The notes: generated by a model not told the origin, from the sequence alone. Shown: positions 17,702 to 26,090, numbered from the stretch's first letter. The stretch is DNA of 64,000 bases from Paenibacillus rhizosphaerae (GCF_014192015.1 NZ_JACHXJ010000004.1:587327-651326), one strand, 5' to 3'. Made by a program: numbers and translations.

Positions 17702-19036
17702 TTAATTTTTCAAGATCCGGTCCACTTCTTCCTTGTAGCTGTTCAGCGTGGCATCGACGTCCTTGTTATCGTACATGATCGCCTGGATCGCTTTGTTAAA
17801 CTCCTGCTCGACCTGCGGCCATTGGACGCTCTTGTTCGTATCAACGGCGTACTGGAGCTGTTCGAAGGCCACCTTCCGGTTCGGCTCCTTCTCCCACAAC
17901 TGCTTGACGGCGTCCGATTCGACCATTTGCTTCGTGAACGGCAGATAGCCCGTATCGATGACGAACTGCTGGGCGCCTTCCGGACTGGTCATCAGCCAGT
18001 GCATGAACTCCCACGCCCCATCCTTATGCTTGGAAGCCGCCATCATGGCCACGTTGCCTCCCCCGGTAGGAGTAGCGAACTGCTTATCCTGCGGAAGAAA
18101 TGCCGTCACGTAATCGAACTTCGCACCTTGGGTCAGGCCGGAGATCGAACCGGTCGATTGGAAAAGAATCCCTACCTTGCCGCTGGTAAACATCTGGTTC
18201 GTAATGTTGCCGGAGTCCTGGCTTGGCGGATAGTAGAGGGCACCGGCATTTTGCAGCTCCTTCAGATATTTGAAGGTTTTGGACGCTTCGGTCGTATAGC
18301 CGACGGACGTCCCTTCATCATTGAAGAACTTGCCTCCGGCCTGCGTAATCATGGCGATGGGATACCAGGTATCATACGGCATCGTCAGCCCGTAGCGCTT
18401 TACCTCACCGTTTTCCTTCACGACCAGCGCTTCGGCCGTTTTTTTCAATTCGTCCCAAGTCGTTGGGATGGACAGGCCTTTTTCGTCCAGCATCGACTTG
18501 TTGATGTGCATCACCGGCGTAGAACGGTTAAAAGGAAGGGAGACCAGCTTATCGTTAAAATAGGAATGCCCCATCAGCCCTTCCTCAAAATCGTCCTTGC
18601 TGAGGCCGGACTTTTCCATATAGGGGGCCAGGTCCTCCAGAACTTCCGCGTCTGCAAACAGCTGCACGTTGGAACGCTCAAGCATCGTCACGTCCGGCGC
18701 GGTCTTGGCCGCAACGGCCTGCTGCAGCTTGGTTACCGTTTCCTGGTAGCTGCCCTGGAACGTTCCGACGACCTCGACTTTGTCCTGGGAGCTGTTGAAC
18801 CGCTTGATCATTGCGTCCAGAAACTCCCCGTTCTTGCCGCCGATCGAGTGCCAGAACTGGATCGTCTCTTTGCCGGAGCCGGAATTACCGGAATCGCTGG
18901 ATGCCTCTCCCGAAGCGGCCTTGCTGTCCGTGCCTGCCGTTTCGCCTTCGGACCCGCTTCCGCCTCCGCCGCATCCTGCCAATAAAGTCATGATCAGCGC
19001 CAGTGTCAGCGCGATGAATGGGAACTTGTTCTTCAC
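17702..19036 (-). CDS. ugpB: UgpB-like solute-binding lipoprotein
   Basis: This 444-residue protein begins at GTG 19036 after GGAGG and carries a lipoprotein signal (LALIMTLLAGCGGGG), followed by a Ser/Gly-rich linker to about residue 55. The mature domain has features that recall E. coli UgpB: TIQFWHSIGGKNGEF and SLPFNRSTPVMHINKSML, the latter being the segment near the glycerol-3-phosphate site, and LPFTKQMV near the end. It is anchored on the outer face of the membrane and should pass a glycerophosphodiester, glycerol-3-phosphate or similar ligand to the two permeases. The exact ligand is inferred from this resemblance and the GDPD and TarJ-like neighbours. Confidence 0.83.
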   Translation of the reverse strand: MKNKFPFIALTLALIMTLLAGCGGGGSGSEGETAGTDSKAASGEASSDSGNSGSGKETIQFWHSIGGKNGEFLDAMIKRFNSSQDKVEVVGTFQGSYQETVTKLQQAVAAKTAPDVTMLERSNVQLFADAEVLEDLAPYMEKSGLSKDDFEEGLMGHSYFNDKLVSLPFNRSTPVMHINKSMLDEKGLSIPTTWDELKKTAEALVVKENGEVKRYGLTMPYDTWYPIAMITQAGGKFFNDEGTSVGYTTEASKTFKYLKELQNAGALYYPPSQDSGNITNQMFTSGKVGILFQSTGSISGLTQGAKFDYVTAFLPQDKQFATPTGGGNVAMMAASKHKDGAWEFMHWLMTSPEGAQQFVIDTGYLPFTKQMVESDAVKQLWEKEPNRKVAFEQLQYAVDTNKSVQWPQVEQEFNKAIQAIMYDNKDVDATLNSYKEEVDRILKN

Positions 19037-19082
19037 AGAAACTCCTCCATTTTCAGGTGATTTAAATCGTTATAGCGACAGT

Positions 19083-19967
19083 TTATTTAATACCGGAGTA
19101 TACAAAAGCCTTGACGATCTGCTTGGAAGCAAACAGATATACGATCAGAATCGGCAGGACAAGCACAACGTTGCCCGCCATGATGATGTGCCAGTTGGAT
19201 ACGCCCTCCGATTCCCGGAGCATGGCGATCCCGATCGTCAGCGGCCGGACGGCGGTCGAGTCGGTGACGACGAGCGGCCAGAAGTAGTCGTTCCAATGGC
19301 TCACGAAGCTGAACAAGGCGACGGTGGCCAGAGCGGGAACGGCCATGGGAATCATGATCTTCTGCATGATTTTGAACTCGCTGGCATTGTCCAGCCGCGC
19401 GGACTCGATGATCTCCTGCGGGATTTGCATAAAGTACTGGCGGAGCAGGAAAATCCCGAAGGCATTGGCCATGAACGGAATGATCTGGGGCAGAAGGGTG
19501 TTGTTGATGCCCCAGTCCGCCATCATCAGGTAGACGGGAATGAACGTCACCTGCCCGGGAATCATGAAGGCGAGCAGCACGATGCCGAACAGCAGGTTCC
19601 GGCCCCAAAAGCGGTATTTGGCGAAAGCGTACGCCGCCGGGATCATGACGATCATTTGCAGCACGATGACGGAGACGGTGATGATGACCGAGTTCTTCGC
19701 ATAGGTCACGAAGGGAGCCGACCTCATGGCCTCGGCAAAGTTATGCCACCGCGGCGCGGCGGGAATCCACGTCGGCGGAAAGGCCAGCGTCTCCTCAAAG
19801 GTCTGCAGCGATGTGGATATCATCCACAGGAATGGAAAAATAAACACGATCAGCACGGCGAGCTTGGCCACGAAGCCCAAAAGCCGTCTCAGAAGCCGTA
19901 GGGACGCATGGTCCCGGATCCGGTAACGCAGCTTCCCGCCGACTTGTTTCTTTTCCTGGATCAGCAC
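19083..19967 (-). CDS. ugpE: CUT1 ABC permease, UgpE/MalG-like
   Basis: The 294-residue protein starts at GTG 19967 (GAGGGGG upstream). It has six predicted membrane helices and the cytoplasmic EAA loop typical of these permeases in PQEIIESARLDNASEFKIMQKIMIP. The N-terminal text LIVFIFPFLWMISTSL and the C-terminal ADSKQIVKAF-like end are usual for the MalG branch. It lies between the UgpA-like permease and the binding protein in one operon. Confidence 0.9.
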   Translation of the reverse strand: MLIQEKKQVGGKLRYRIRDHASLRLLRRLLGFVAKLAVLIVFIFPFLWMISTSLQTFEETLAFPPTWIPAAPRWHNFAEAMRSAPFVTYAKNSVIITVSVIVLQMIVMIPAAYAFAKYRFWGRNLLFGIVLLAFMIPGQVTFIPVYLMMADWGINNTLLPQIIPFMANAFGIFLLRQYFMQIPQEIIESARLDNASEFKIMQKIMIPMAVPALATVALFSFVSHWNDYFWPLVVTDSTAVRPLTIGIAMLRESEGVSNWHIIMAGNVVLVLPILIVYLFASKQIVKAFVYSGIK

Positions 19968-20010
19968 GGGAAAAGCACCCCCTCAGGTTGTTGTCTGCCC
20001 ATGGCGCGGC

Positions 20011-20889
20011 TCATTGGTAATGAATCCGCTGGGCAAGGACTTTGAAGTAAACAAAGGTCAGCACCGCGATAATCGCCATCAGCACGACGCCGGTGGCCGA
20101 AGCGAAGCCGATGCTGGTCGTTCTGAATTCGTAGATGTAGTACACGAGCGTCGTCGTCGAGCCGTTGGGGCCGCCCCCGGTCATGATTTTGACTGTATCG
20201 AACACCTTGAAGGAGCCGATCGTCATGATGACGAGGATGAAAAACAACTGCGGCGAGATCAGCGGCAGCGTAATCTTCCAGAACACCTTGAACCTGCTGG
20301 CATTGTCCAGCGCAGCGGCTTCGTAGATGGTCGGGGGAATGCTCTGCAGCGCCGCCACCATAATGAGGGCGTAATAGCCGATGCTGTGCCACACCGAGAC
20401 CAGGATCACGGAGATCATGGAAGTGCTGGAGCTCTGCAGCCAGGGCGATCCTGGAAGTCCGAAGGCCTTCAGTACATAATTGAGCAGACCGTGTCCCGGC
20501 TCCATCAGCCACATCCAGACAAGCGCGATGGAGACGATCGAAATGATATGCGGCGTAAACAGGCCGGCCTGCAGAATGGCGTTGAACCGCGACCGTTTGC
20601 GCAGCCATACGGCCACGCCGAGCGAGAACAGCATGGTGCAGAGCACAACACCGACGGTGTAGATGGCGGTGTTGGCCAGAGCGTGATAGAAATCGTCCCG
20701 GGTGAAGATTTCCCGGTAGTTGTCGAGACCGATGAACTTGCTTTTGTCCTTATTGAGCAGGTTGTATTTATACAGGCTTAATTTAATGAGGTAAAAGACC
20801 GGGTAGACCACGAACAGGAACAAGGCGATCATCGCCGGCAAAATGAGCGCGTACGGCCTGGTCGTCTCCCATACTCTGCGCCGGTTCAT
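20011..20889 (-). CDS. ugpA: CUT1 ABC permease, UgpA/MalF-like
   Basis: This 292-residue permease has six membrane helices (first at about 12-34, PYALILPAMIALFLFVVYPVFYLI) and the EAA loop IPPTIYEAAALDNASRFKVFWKITLPL. AAGGGGACG precedes ATG 20889. Its start codon overlaps the stop of the ATPase gene (ATGA), so the two are translationally coupled. Confidence 0.9.
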   Translation of the reverse strand: MNRRRVWETTRPYALILPAMIALFLFVVYPVFYLIKLSLYKYNLLNKDKSKFIGLDNYREIFTRDDFYHALANTAIYTVGVVLCTMLFSLGVAVWLRKRSRFNAILQAGLFTPHIISIVSIALVWMWLMEPGHGLLNYVLKAFGLPGSPWLQSSSTSMISVILVSVWHSIGYYALIMVAALQSIPPTIYEAAALDNASRFKVFWKITLPLISPQLFFILVIMTIGSFKVFDTVKIMTGGGPNGSTTTLVYYIYEFRTTSIGFASATGVVLMAIIAVLTFVYFKVLAQRIHYQ

Positions 20890-21935
20890 TGGAAACGTCC
20901 CCTTAGCGCATGAAGGTAGGTGTTATGCCGTTGGTCATCGCGGTAAATCCGCTTTTCATCCGCTCCGAAGAGAAAGAGCTTGGATTCGTCCACGGAGAGA
21001 TAGATGTCCTGGTCCACGCTGAACAGGTCTTCGGTGCATTTGATCATAAAGGAATGATCCCGGGTACGGACCTGGTAGATGGTCTCTGAGCCGAGCATTT
21101 CTCGGGTGGAGATGACGCCTTTAGCCGTAAAATGGGCATCCGCCGGCTCGGTGGACAGCAGCCCGTGCTCCGGGCGAAAGCCAAAGCGGACTCCGTCCTG
21201 CCCCATGTCGCCGACGTTCATCGGAGGGACCCCGATAAACTGCGCGGCAAACAGGTTATCCGGTTCGCGGTAAATTTCAGCCGGCGAAGCTTCCTGCTGG
21301 ATCTCCCCCTGATTCATCAGCACGATGGTATCTGCCATAGACATGGCTTCAACCTGATCGTGCGTAACGTAGACGAAGGTGGAGCCCAGCTTCTTGTGCA
21401 GCTCGATAAGCTCGACGCGCATCTGCACCCGGAGCTTGGCATCCAGGTTGGACAGGGGCTCGTCCATCAGGAACACCGAAGGTTTCTTGACCATCGCCCG
21501 CGCGAGCGCCACCCGCTGCCGCTGGCCGCCCGAAAGGGTGGAGGGCTTGCGGTCGAGGTACGGCCGGAGCCCGACCGTCTCACTGATGCTTTCCACGAGC
21601 CGTGTCCGTTCCTCCTTGGGTACTTTGTTGTTTTTTAGGCCGAATTCGATATTCTCGCGCACGGACATCGTCGGATAAATGGCGTAGTTCTGAAACACCA
21701 TCGCTACGCCTCTTTGGCCCGGGGCAATGGTGGATACATCGCTGCCGCCAATCAGGACCGACCCTGAAGTCTGGCGGTCGAGTCCGGCGATCATGCGGAG
21801 CAGGGTGGTCTTGCCGCAGCCCGAAGGACCGACCAGGACGGTGAATTTGCCGTCTTCGATCTTTAGGTTCAGACGGGGGATGATGGTGTTTTTGTCAAAA
21901 GATTGGGTTACATCGACCAACTCAATGGATGCCAC
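20886..21935 (-). CDS. ugpC: ABC transporter ATPase, UgpC/MsmX type
   Basis: The start is GTG 21935, with AAGGAGG seven bases upstream; the open frame continues upstream but without a ribosome site. The 349-residue protein shows Walker A (GPSGCGKTTLLR), the Q-loop (VFQNYAIYPTMSV), the ABC signature (LSGGQRQRVALARA), Walker B (SVFLMDEPLSNLD) and the H-loop (YVTHDQ), then a C-terminal TOBE regulatory domain (about 240-349). It energises the UgpA/UgpE permeases and could also serve other CUT1 importers, including the lplBC type here, which has no ATPase gene of its own. Confidence 0.93.
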   Translation of the reverse strand: MASIELVDVTQSFDKNTIIPRLNLKIEDGKFTVLVGPSGCGKTTLLRMIAGLDRQTSGSVLIGGSDVSTIAPGQRGVAMVFQNYAIYPTMSVRENIEFGLKNNKVPKEERTRLVESISETVGLRPYLDRKPSTLSGGQRQRVALARAMVKKPSVFLMDEPLSNLDAKLRVQMRVELIELHKKLGSTFVYVTHDQVEAMSMADTIVLMNQGEIQQEASPAEIYREPDNLFAAQFIGVPPMNVGDMGQDGVRFGFRPEHGLLSTEPADAHFTAKGVISTREMLGSETIYQVRTRDHSFMIKCTEDLFSVDQDIYLSVDESKLFLFGADEKRIYRDDQRHNTYLHALRGRFQ

Positions 21936-21989
21936 ACGGATTCCTCCTTCACCAGCGGATGCTATGTGTTGTTTGGGTTCATCGTCCAC

Positions 21990-22003
21990 GGCAAGCGCTT
22001 ACA
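21990..22003 (-). promoter_or_regulatory. cre-like catabolite repression site upstream of ugpC
   Basis: On the minus strand TGTAAGCGCTTGCC, with the palindromic core AAGCGCTT, fits the CcpA-binding consensus TGNAANCGNWNNCA except for its last base. It lies 55 bases upstream of the ATPase start, in the 166-base gap after the TarJ-like gene, so an internal, glucose-repressed promoter here is likely. The same gap holds a GGAGGAATGCC/GGCATCCTCC hairpin near 22020-22050. Confidence 0.6.
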
Positions 22004-22101
22004 TAAGATGAAGACCGGAGGGAGGAATGCCTGGGCATCCTCCTGCCGTTTTTACTTCAATCCGCTTGTGTGGTACACTATTGAACATGATTTTCGCTCT
22101 C

Positions 22102-23190
22102 TCACCAGCGAAAATCGAGGTACATCTTTTTCCAGTCTCTGTGAGCCAGGGCAGATTCCATTGCGCCCGCAAAGTCTTCTGCCTTGCTCACCGGGATATA
22201 ATCATCCGGCACCAATTGCCGGAGCGTCTCCTGACATTCCTCCTGCTTCATCACTTCAAGCACCTTCCGAAAATCGCTGTGCGAGCTGCGGCTGCTGCCG
22301 TGGATCGTAATGCCTTTCTCCAGCATATCCCGCGTATTGATAGGGACAAGATCCTCGCTGACGCCCATGGCGATCAGATGGCCTCCAGGCAGAAGTAAGT
22401 CGATGCCTTGATTGATGGCGCTTTCACTAAATCTTCCGCCCGTGCATTCCAGCACGACATCAACCTTCCACCCGCCTTGAAAATCGTATTCCTGCACCAT
22501 TTCGGTCCGGGCAAATGTGAAATGCTCCAGCTTCTCCTGGATGGCGCCGAATACCGTCAGGCGCTCGGTGCTGACGCCGAAGGCGTAATGGAGCATGGCG
22601 GCGGTCAGGAAGCCGACCGGGCCGTCTCCGAATACGGCGACCTGTGCGCTGTCCAGCAGATCGGCCACGGGGCGGATCGCCCGGTAGGATACGCTGCACA
22701 GCTCGGCCAGCACGGCAATGTCGTCCGGAATTGAATCCGGGATCGGAATGGCGCATGCCTCCGGAATGACGAGCCGGCTCTGCGCGATACCGTCAATCGT
22801 ACTCCCAAGAAACTTGCCGTTGTAGCAGTAGTTCTCCGGAATGTCTCCCCGGCAGGCCGGACAGCACTCGTCGTGCTTGACGCCGTTCAGCAGATAGCCC
22901 GGCAGGTTCGGCACGATGGCGACCCGTTGTCCTGCTGGAAGCTTAGAGGAGCCGCCGACGACTTTCCCGATGCCTTCATGAAGCAGGGCCATCGGCAGCT
23001 TGCGGGCAAGGACTTCCGGTTTCCGGAGGCCTCCGAAATACCGCAGATCGGCATGGCAGATGCTGGCCAAAGTGGGTTCAATGACGACGAATCCTTCCGC
23101 GACGTTCCGATCTATTGTCATTTCTTCGACATGGTGGGGATGGGTGAGCCGGAGCGACCGGGAGTCCACCGTTTGCGTAATCGTACTCAA
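22102..23190 (-). CDS. tarJ: TarJ-like medium-chain dehydrogenase (ribitol/ribulose 5-phosphate type)
   Basis: I choose TTG 23190, preceded by GGAGGTG; an ATG six codons upstream contains that ribosome site in its own codons. The 362-residue protein matches what I remember of TarJ more closely than ordinary zinc alcohol dehydrogenases: LPMALLHEGIGKV, VAIVPNLPG, VLECTGGRFSESAINQGID, GVSEDLVPINTRDMLEKG and GSSRSSHSDF all have close counterparts there. Cysteines in DECCPACR...NYC probably bind structural zinc. TarJ reduces ribulose 5-phosphate to ribitol 5-phosphate for poly(ribitol phosphate) teichoic acid. No TarI cytidylyltransferase gene lies beside it here, so a reverse, catabolic role is possible. 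Confidence 0.78.
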   Translation of the reverse strand: MSTITQTVDSRSLRLTHPHHVEEMTIDRNVAEGFVVIEPTLASICHADLRYFGGLRKPEVLARKLPMALLHEGIGKVVGGSSKLPAGQRVAIVPNLPGYLLNGVKHDECCPACRGDIPENYCYNGKFLGSTIDGIAQSRLVIPEACAIPIPDSIPDDIAVLAELCSVSYRAIRPVADLLDSAQVAVFGDGPVGFLTAAMLHYAFGVSTERLTVFGAIQEKLEHFTFARTEMVQEYDFQGGWKVDVVLECTGGRFSESAINQGIDLLLPGGHLIAMGVSEDLVPINTRDMLEKGITIHGSSRSSHSDFRKVLEVMKQEECQETLRQLVPDDYIPVSKAEDFAGAMESALAHRDWKKMYLDFRW

Positions 23191-23302
23191 ATCAGGGAAC
23201 ACCTCCATGTGAGCGTTATTTGGTTTTTAGGATTTTAAAATTTCTTTTCATTCGTCCGGGACGAAGGCCACCGTCAGCTCCCGTTAAGGGAGCCGAGTCT
23301 CG

Positions 23303-24064
23303 TCAGACGGTTAAAATTTGAATGCCGGCGTCCTGAAACTGCTTAATGTCGTAATCCGCAACTTCCTTGCCTGTGATCAGGGTATGGATCGCGCTGCTCT
23401 GCGCGACGTTGTACAGCGAGATTTTGCCGATCTTCGTTTCGTCGGCGACGACGATGACTTCCTGGGCTGCCGCAATCATGCCTTGTTTGGCCACGACCAG
23501 TTGGGCTTCCGGAAGCGTAAGGCCGTACTTGGGATGTATTGCGGTAGTCGCGATAAAAGCTTTGGATACGTGTACCGACCGCAGCACGTAATCCGTAAAC
23601 ATGCCGTTTAGCATGAAGCTGGACGGATACAGCTCCCCGCCGGTGACCGTCACTTTGACGCCGGGGGCGTCCCGAAGCTCGGCCGCTACGTTCATGTCGT
23701 TGGTAATGACGGTGATGTTGGAGCGGTGGACCAGGTTGCGGGCGATGTGCAGCGTGGTCGTGCCGGAGTCCAAAATAATGTGATCTCCGTCTTCCACCAA
23801 GCTTGCCGCCTTCTGGCCGATGCGTTCCTTCTGATCGAGCTGGATGCCCGATCTTTCGTTGAACGAAGGCTCGTGATGCGTAAGCTGCTCCACAATAACG
23901 CCGCCGTGCGTCCGTTTCAGAAGCCCTTCCTGCTCGACCTCGGCCAGGTCGCGCCGGATCGTCGCTTCATGAACGCCGAATTCCTTGGCTAACGTGCCGA
24001 CAGAAGCCGACCGATGCTGTCTGACAAATTCGACGATTCTCATTTTTCGTTCAGCTGCCAGCAA
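23303..24064 (-). CDS. DeoR/GlpR family transcriptional repressor
   Basis: I start it at TTG 24064, after AAAGGATGG, giving MLAAERKMRIVEFVRQH, the normal start of this family; the frame is open seven codons further. The 253-residue protein has the DeoR winged helix-turn-helix (VGTLAKEFGVHEATIRRDLAEVEQEG, wing LKRTHGGVI) and the DeoRC sugar-phosphate sensing domain (DHIILDSGTTTLHIARNL, ITNDMN, VTVTGGELYP, VVVADETKIGK). Effectors in the family are phosphorylated sugars or glycerol-3-phosphate. It is the first gene before the TarJ-like dehydrogenase and the ugp-like genes and likely represses them. Tandem TTTG repeats lie in its promoter region. Confidence 0.9.
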   Translation of the reverse strand: MLAAERKMRIVEFVRQHRSASVGTLAKEFGVHEATIRRDLAEVEQEGLLKRTHGGVIVEQLTHHEPSFNERSGIQLDQKERIGQKAASLVEDGDHIILDSGTTTLHIARNLVHRSNITVITNDMNVAAELRDAPGVKVTVTGGELYPSSFMLNGMFTDYVLRSVHVSKAFIATTAIHPKYGLTLPEAQLVVAKQGMIAAAQEVIVVADETKIGKISLYNVAQSSAIHTLITGKEVADYDIKQFQDAGIQILTV

Positions 24065-24097
24065 TATAACCATCCTTTCCGCCAAATCGCCTATGCG

Positions 24098-24133
24098 TTT
24101 GCTTACATTTGTTCACTTTTGCCCGTTTGTCAG
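24098..24133. promoter_or_regulatory. Tandem TTTG-type repeats, candidate DeoR operator
   Basis: TTTGCTTACA, TTTGTTCACT, TTTGCCCG and TTTGTCAG follow each other with a spacing of 10, 10 and 8 bases, directly upstream of the deoR start. DeoR-family repressors often bind short direct or inverted repeats containing TGTTC. A related array lies at 24990-25025. Confidence 0.4.
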
Positions 24134-24154
24134 GCTTGCCGTCTGTTCATTTCA

Positions 24155-24883
24155 TTACATCTTGAAGTTGGAATACTTGTTGTTTGCGGAAAATTTTTGT
24201 GCGAATTCTGAGGAGATTCCCGACGATTCAATGCCAAGCACGTCGGGCAGGGAAGATAATTTGTCCATGGCGGCAACCACCTGCATCGGATTTGGGGAGC
24301 GGATATGGAATTTCAGTTCGACCATGGCGTCCGCCAGCCCGTCGGGCGTGCGGATTTCGATATTGTTGATCTTGATGCCGAGCACATCCAGCTCGCTGGC
24401 GACCGTCACGAGCATGCCCGGCTTGTCGGGCACCCGGATGAGGAAGTCGAAGTTCCTCTTGCGGTGCATGATGAGCTTTTCCCATTTGTTCAGGGCAAAC
24501 AGGCTGATAAAAGCAAGACCGGTTGTCAGGAGAGCCGAGTAGATAAATCCGGCGCCGATCGACAGTCCGATCGCGGCCACGACCCACACCGAAGCGGCGG
24601 TCGTCAGTCCGGATACCGTCTGTCCCGAACGGAGAATGGCTCCTGCACCGAGAAAGCCGATTCCGCTGATCACCTGCGCAGCAAGCCGCGCCGGATCCAG
24701 GCGGACGTTCGTTTCGTCCACGAAGGCTTCAAAGCCGTACATGGACAGGATCATGATGGACGCCGAGCCGAGACAGACCAGGATATGGGTCCGGAAGCCG
24801 GCGGCGTGATTGTTCCATTCGCGTTCCATGCCGATCAATCCGCCCATGGCGACCGATAACAGCAGCCGGAGCGTCAAATCCAT
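24155..24883 (-). CDS. mgtC: MgtC/SapB family membrane protein with C-terminal ACT-like domain
   Basis: The product is 242 residues from ATG 24883 (or 248 from GTG 24901). It has about five membrane helices and the MgtC family core: LLSVAMGGLIGMEREW, AGFRTHILVCLGSA, RLAAQVISGIGFLGAGAIL and VSGLTTAASVWVVAAIGLSIGAG. A soluble ACT-like domain fills the last ~85 residues (FLIRVPDKPGMLVTVASELD). Family members are linked to growth at low magnesium. The start is uncertain: the only strong ribosome site (AAGGGGG, about 24920) leads into ATG 24917 in a different frame, so a short leader peptide or a frame error may be present. Confidence 0.85.
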   Translation of the reverse strand: MDLTLRLLLSVAMGGLIGMEREWNNHAAGFRTHILVCLGSASIMILSMYGFEAFVDETNVRLDPARLAAQVISGIGFLGAGAILRSGQTVSGLTTAASVWVVAAIGLSIGAGFIYSALLTTGLAFISLFALNKWEKLIMHRKRNFDFLIRVPDKPGMLVTVASELDVLGIKINNIEIRTPDGLADAMVELKFHIRSPNPMQVVAAMDKLSSLPDVLGIESSGISSEFAQKFSANNKYSNFKM

Positions 24884-25175
24884 GTTGCTGATATGCCACA
24901 CACTGTCGATTCATCATTCCCCCTTAATTCAAGCGAAAATGAACACTCAATGCCCAAAGCAAACATAAATGAGTATGATTTGTACAATATTTGCTCGTTT
25001 ATGTTCACAATTTGTTCATTTGTCGATATATTAACACGCGGATTTGCGGAAGACAATATATCTGGAGGAAATTTTTGAAATATTTTTTTAGAGGAAGGGG
25101 GTGAGCGGCGATGGGGCAGTTGAAGGTCTGGGCAGCATTTTCGATTTGCCGGAGTTCATTTGGAAGAAAAGACAA
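24884..25175. other. AT-rich upstream region of mgtC
   Basis: About 290 bases of AT-rich DNA without a supported gene. It contains repeated TTTGCTC/TTTGTTC words (24990-25025) and inverted copies such as GAACA and TTTGC on both strands, consistent with promoter and operator DNA for mgtC. Confidence 0.5.
24990..25025. promoter_or_regulatory. Second TTTG-type repeat array upstream of mgtC
   Basis: TTTGCTCGTTTATG (from 24990) is echoed 21 bases later by TTTGTTCATTTGTC (from 25011), with TGTTCAC between. The words resemble those before deoR at 24098-24133, so one regulator may act at both places. Confidence 0.35.
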
Positions 25176-25215
25176 TAAAAAACAGCGGAACACTATAGTA
25201 GATAGCGCACCGCTG
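25176..25215 (-). terminator. Terminator of the 25.2-26 kb minus-strand genes
   Basis: CAGCGG (25183-25188) pairs with CCGCTG (25210-25215), with a further inner pairing CGCTATCTACTATAGTG, and on the minus strand a run of T follows. Confidence 0.7.
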
Positions 25216-25239
25216 GATCGTTGAAGGCTTCTTGGATGA

Positions 25240-25740
25240 CTAACGAATGCTCGTCAATCTTTGTTTGTGCTGCAGTCGTAACAGTAACAAGCCGATCCCA
25301 TTGACTAACAGCAGTCCGAAAAGGGTGTTGCCAATGGGAGCCCCTCCATTTTCTCCGGTCAATATCAGCGATAATACGACCTTTCCAATGAGGGTCACAT
25401 TAAGGATAACCAGGCCTATTTTAAATGAATGTTTCCAGAAAGCAACGCCCATGGATACGATAAAAGCCATCATAAATGCCAGCGTGAACACGGCCGAACC
25501 CGGATCACTCAATAGCATTTTTTCATAATCCAATACAGCCTCCATCTGTGGATTGATCGTTCTCGGCGCAGGAAACCAAACCATGCTGCTCATCATAAGT
25601 AAAAAGGTGATGAACATACCTTTCCAGTTTCGTTTATACGCGAAGAAAGCCAATACAATTAAAAAAATGGGCCGGATATACCAACTTAACGGATTCAAGT
25701 GTCTTTGGAAAGCCCAGTCTAAGAGCTGATGGAATTCCAT
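25240..25740 (-). CDS. Hypothetical integral membrane protein
   Basis: The product is 166 residues from ATG 25740, seven bases after AAGGAG; the ribosome site overlaps the stop of the TetR fragment. At least four membrane helices are visible: PIFLIVLAFFAYK, GMFITFLLMMSSMVWF, VFTLAFMMAFIVSMGVAFW, IGLVILNVTLIGKVVLSLIL and a last one in LFGLLLVNGIGLLLL. I do not recognise the family. Its coupling to a TetR remnant suggests it was once a regulated membrane protein, perhaps a small transporter or stress protein. Confidence 0.7.
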   Translation of the reverse strand: MEFHQLLDWAFQRHLNPLSWYIRPIFLIVLAFFAYKRNWKGMFITFLLMMSSMVWFPAPRTINPQMEAVLDYEKMLLSDPGSAVFTLAFMMAFIVSMGVAFWKHSFKIGLVILNVTLIGKVVLSLILTGENGGAPIGNTLFGLLLVNGIGLLLLRLQHKQRLTSIR

Positions 25741-25745
25741 TTCGA

Positions 25746-26050
25746 TCACTCCTTTATGGATACAGGCAGATTCGTCAAAGCACTGGCAACAGCATGAAAC
25801 ATCATGTCTTCAATTTCGGTATAAAGGTTTTCTTCAAATTCTTGTTTATGGACCTCGATCAACATGGCTGCCCGCATCATACCGACGATGACTGCCGGGT
25901 CCTTGTTTATGATTTCTCCTGTTTGTTGCCGCTGCTCGATGTATTTCATTAATGGAATCACGTTGCGCGTCTTTTTGTTTGTCAACGATTTCCACCAGAA
26001 TACTTTGCTCTTTTCCATCCATAATAAGGAGAATGATCGGATCCAATGAT
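25746..26050 (-). pseudogene. Truncated TetR-family regulator, C-terminal fragment
   Basis: Only the ligand-binding tail remains: RNVIPLMKYIEQRQQTGEIINKDPAVIVGMMRAAMLIEVHKQEF with an ending typical of TetR C-terminal domains. The preceding residues continue in a second frame (LDPIILLIMDGKEQSILVEIVDKQKD), so a one-base shift near the run of A at about 25975 is likely. No helix-turn-helix is present in any frame upstream. It overlaps the start region of the membrane protein gene. Confidence 0.6.
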
Positions 26051-26090
26051 ATCAGCGACATGGAGCCGAAAACGCAGGGAGGAGTCGCCC

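Noticed and set aside
22020..22060. Terminator-like hairpin GGAGGAATGCC/GGCATCCTCC before ugpC
   Set aside because: The T run follows only on the plus strand, where no gene ends; on the operon strand it would not terminate well.
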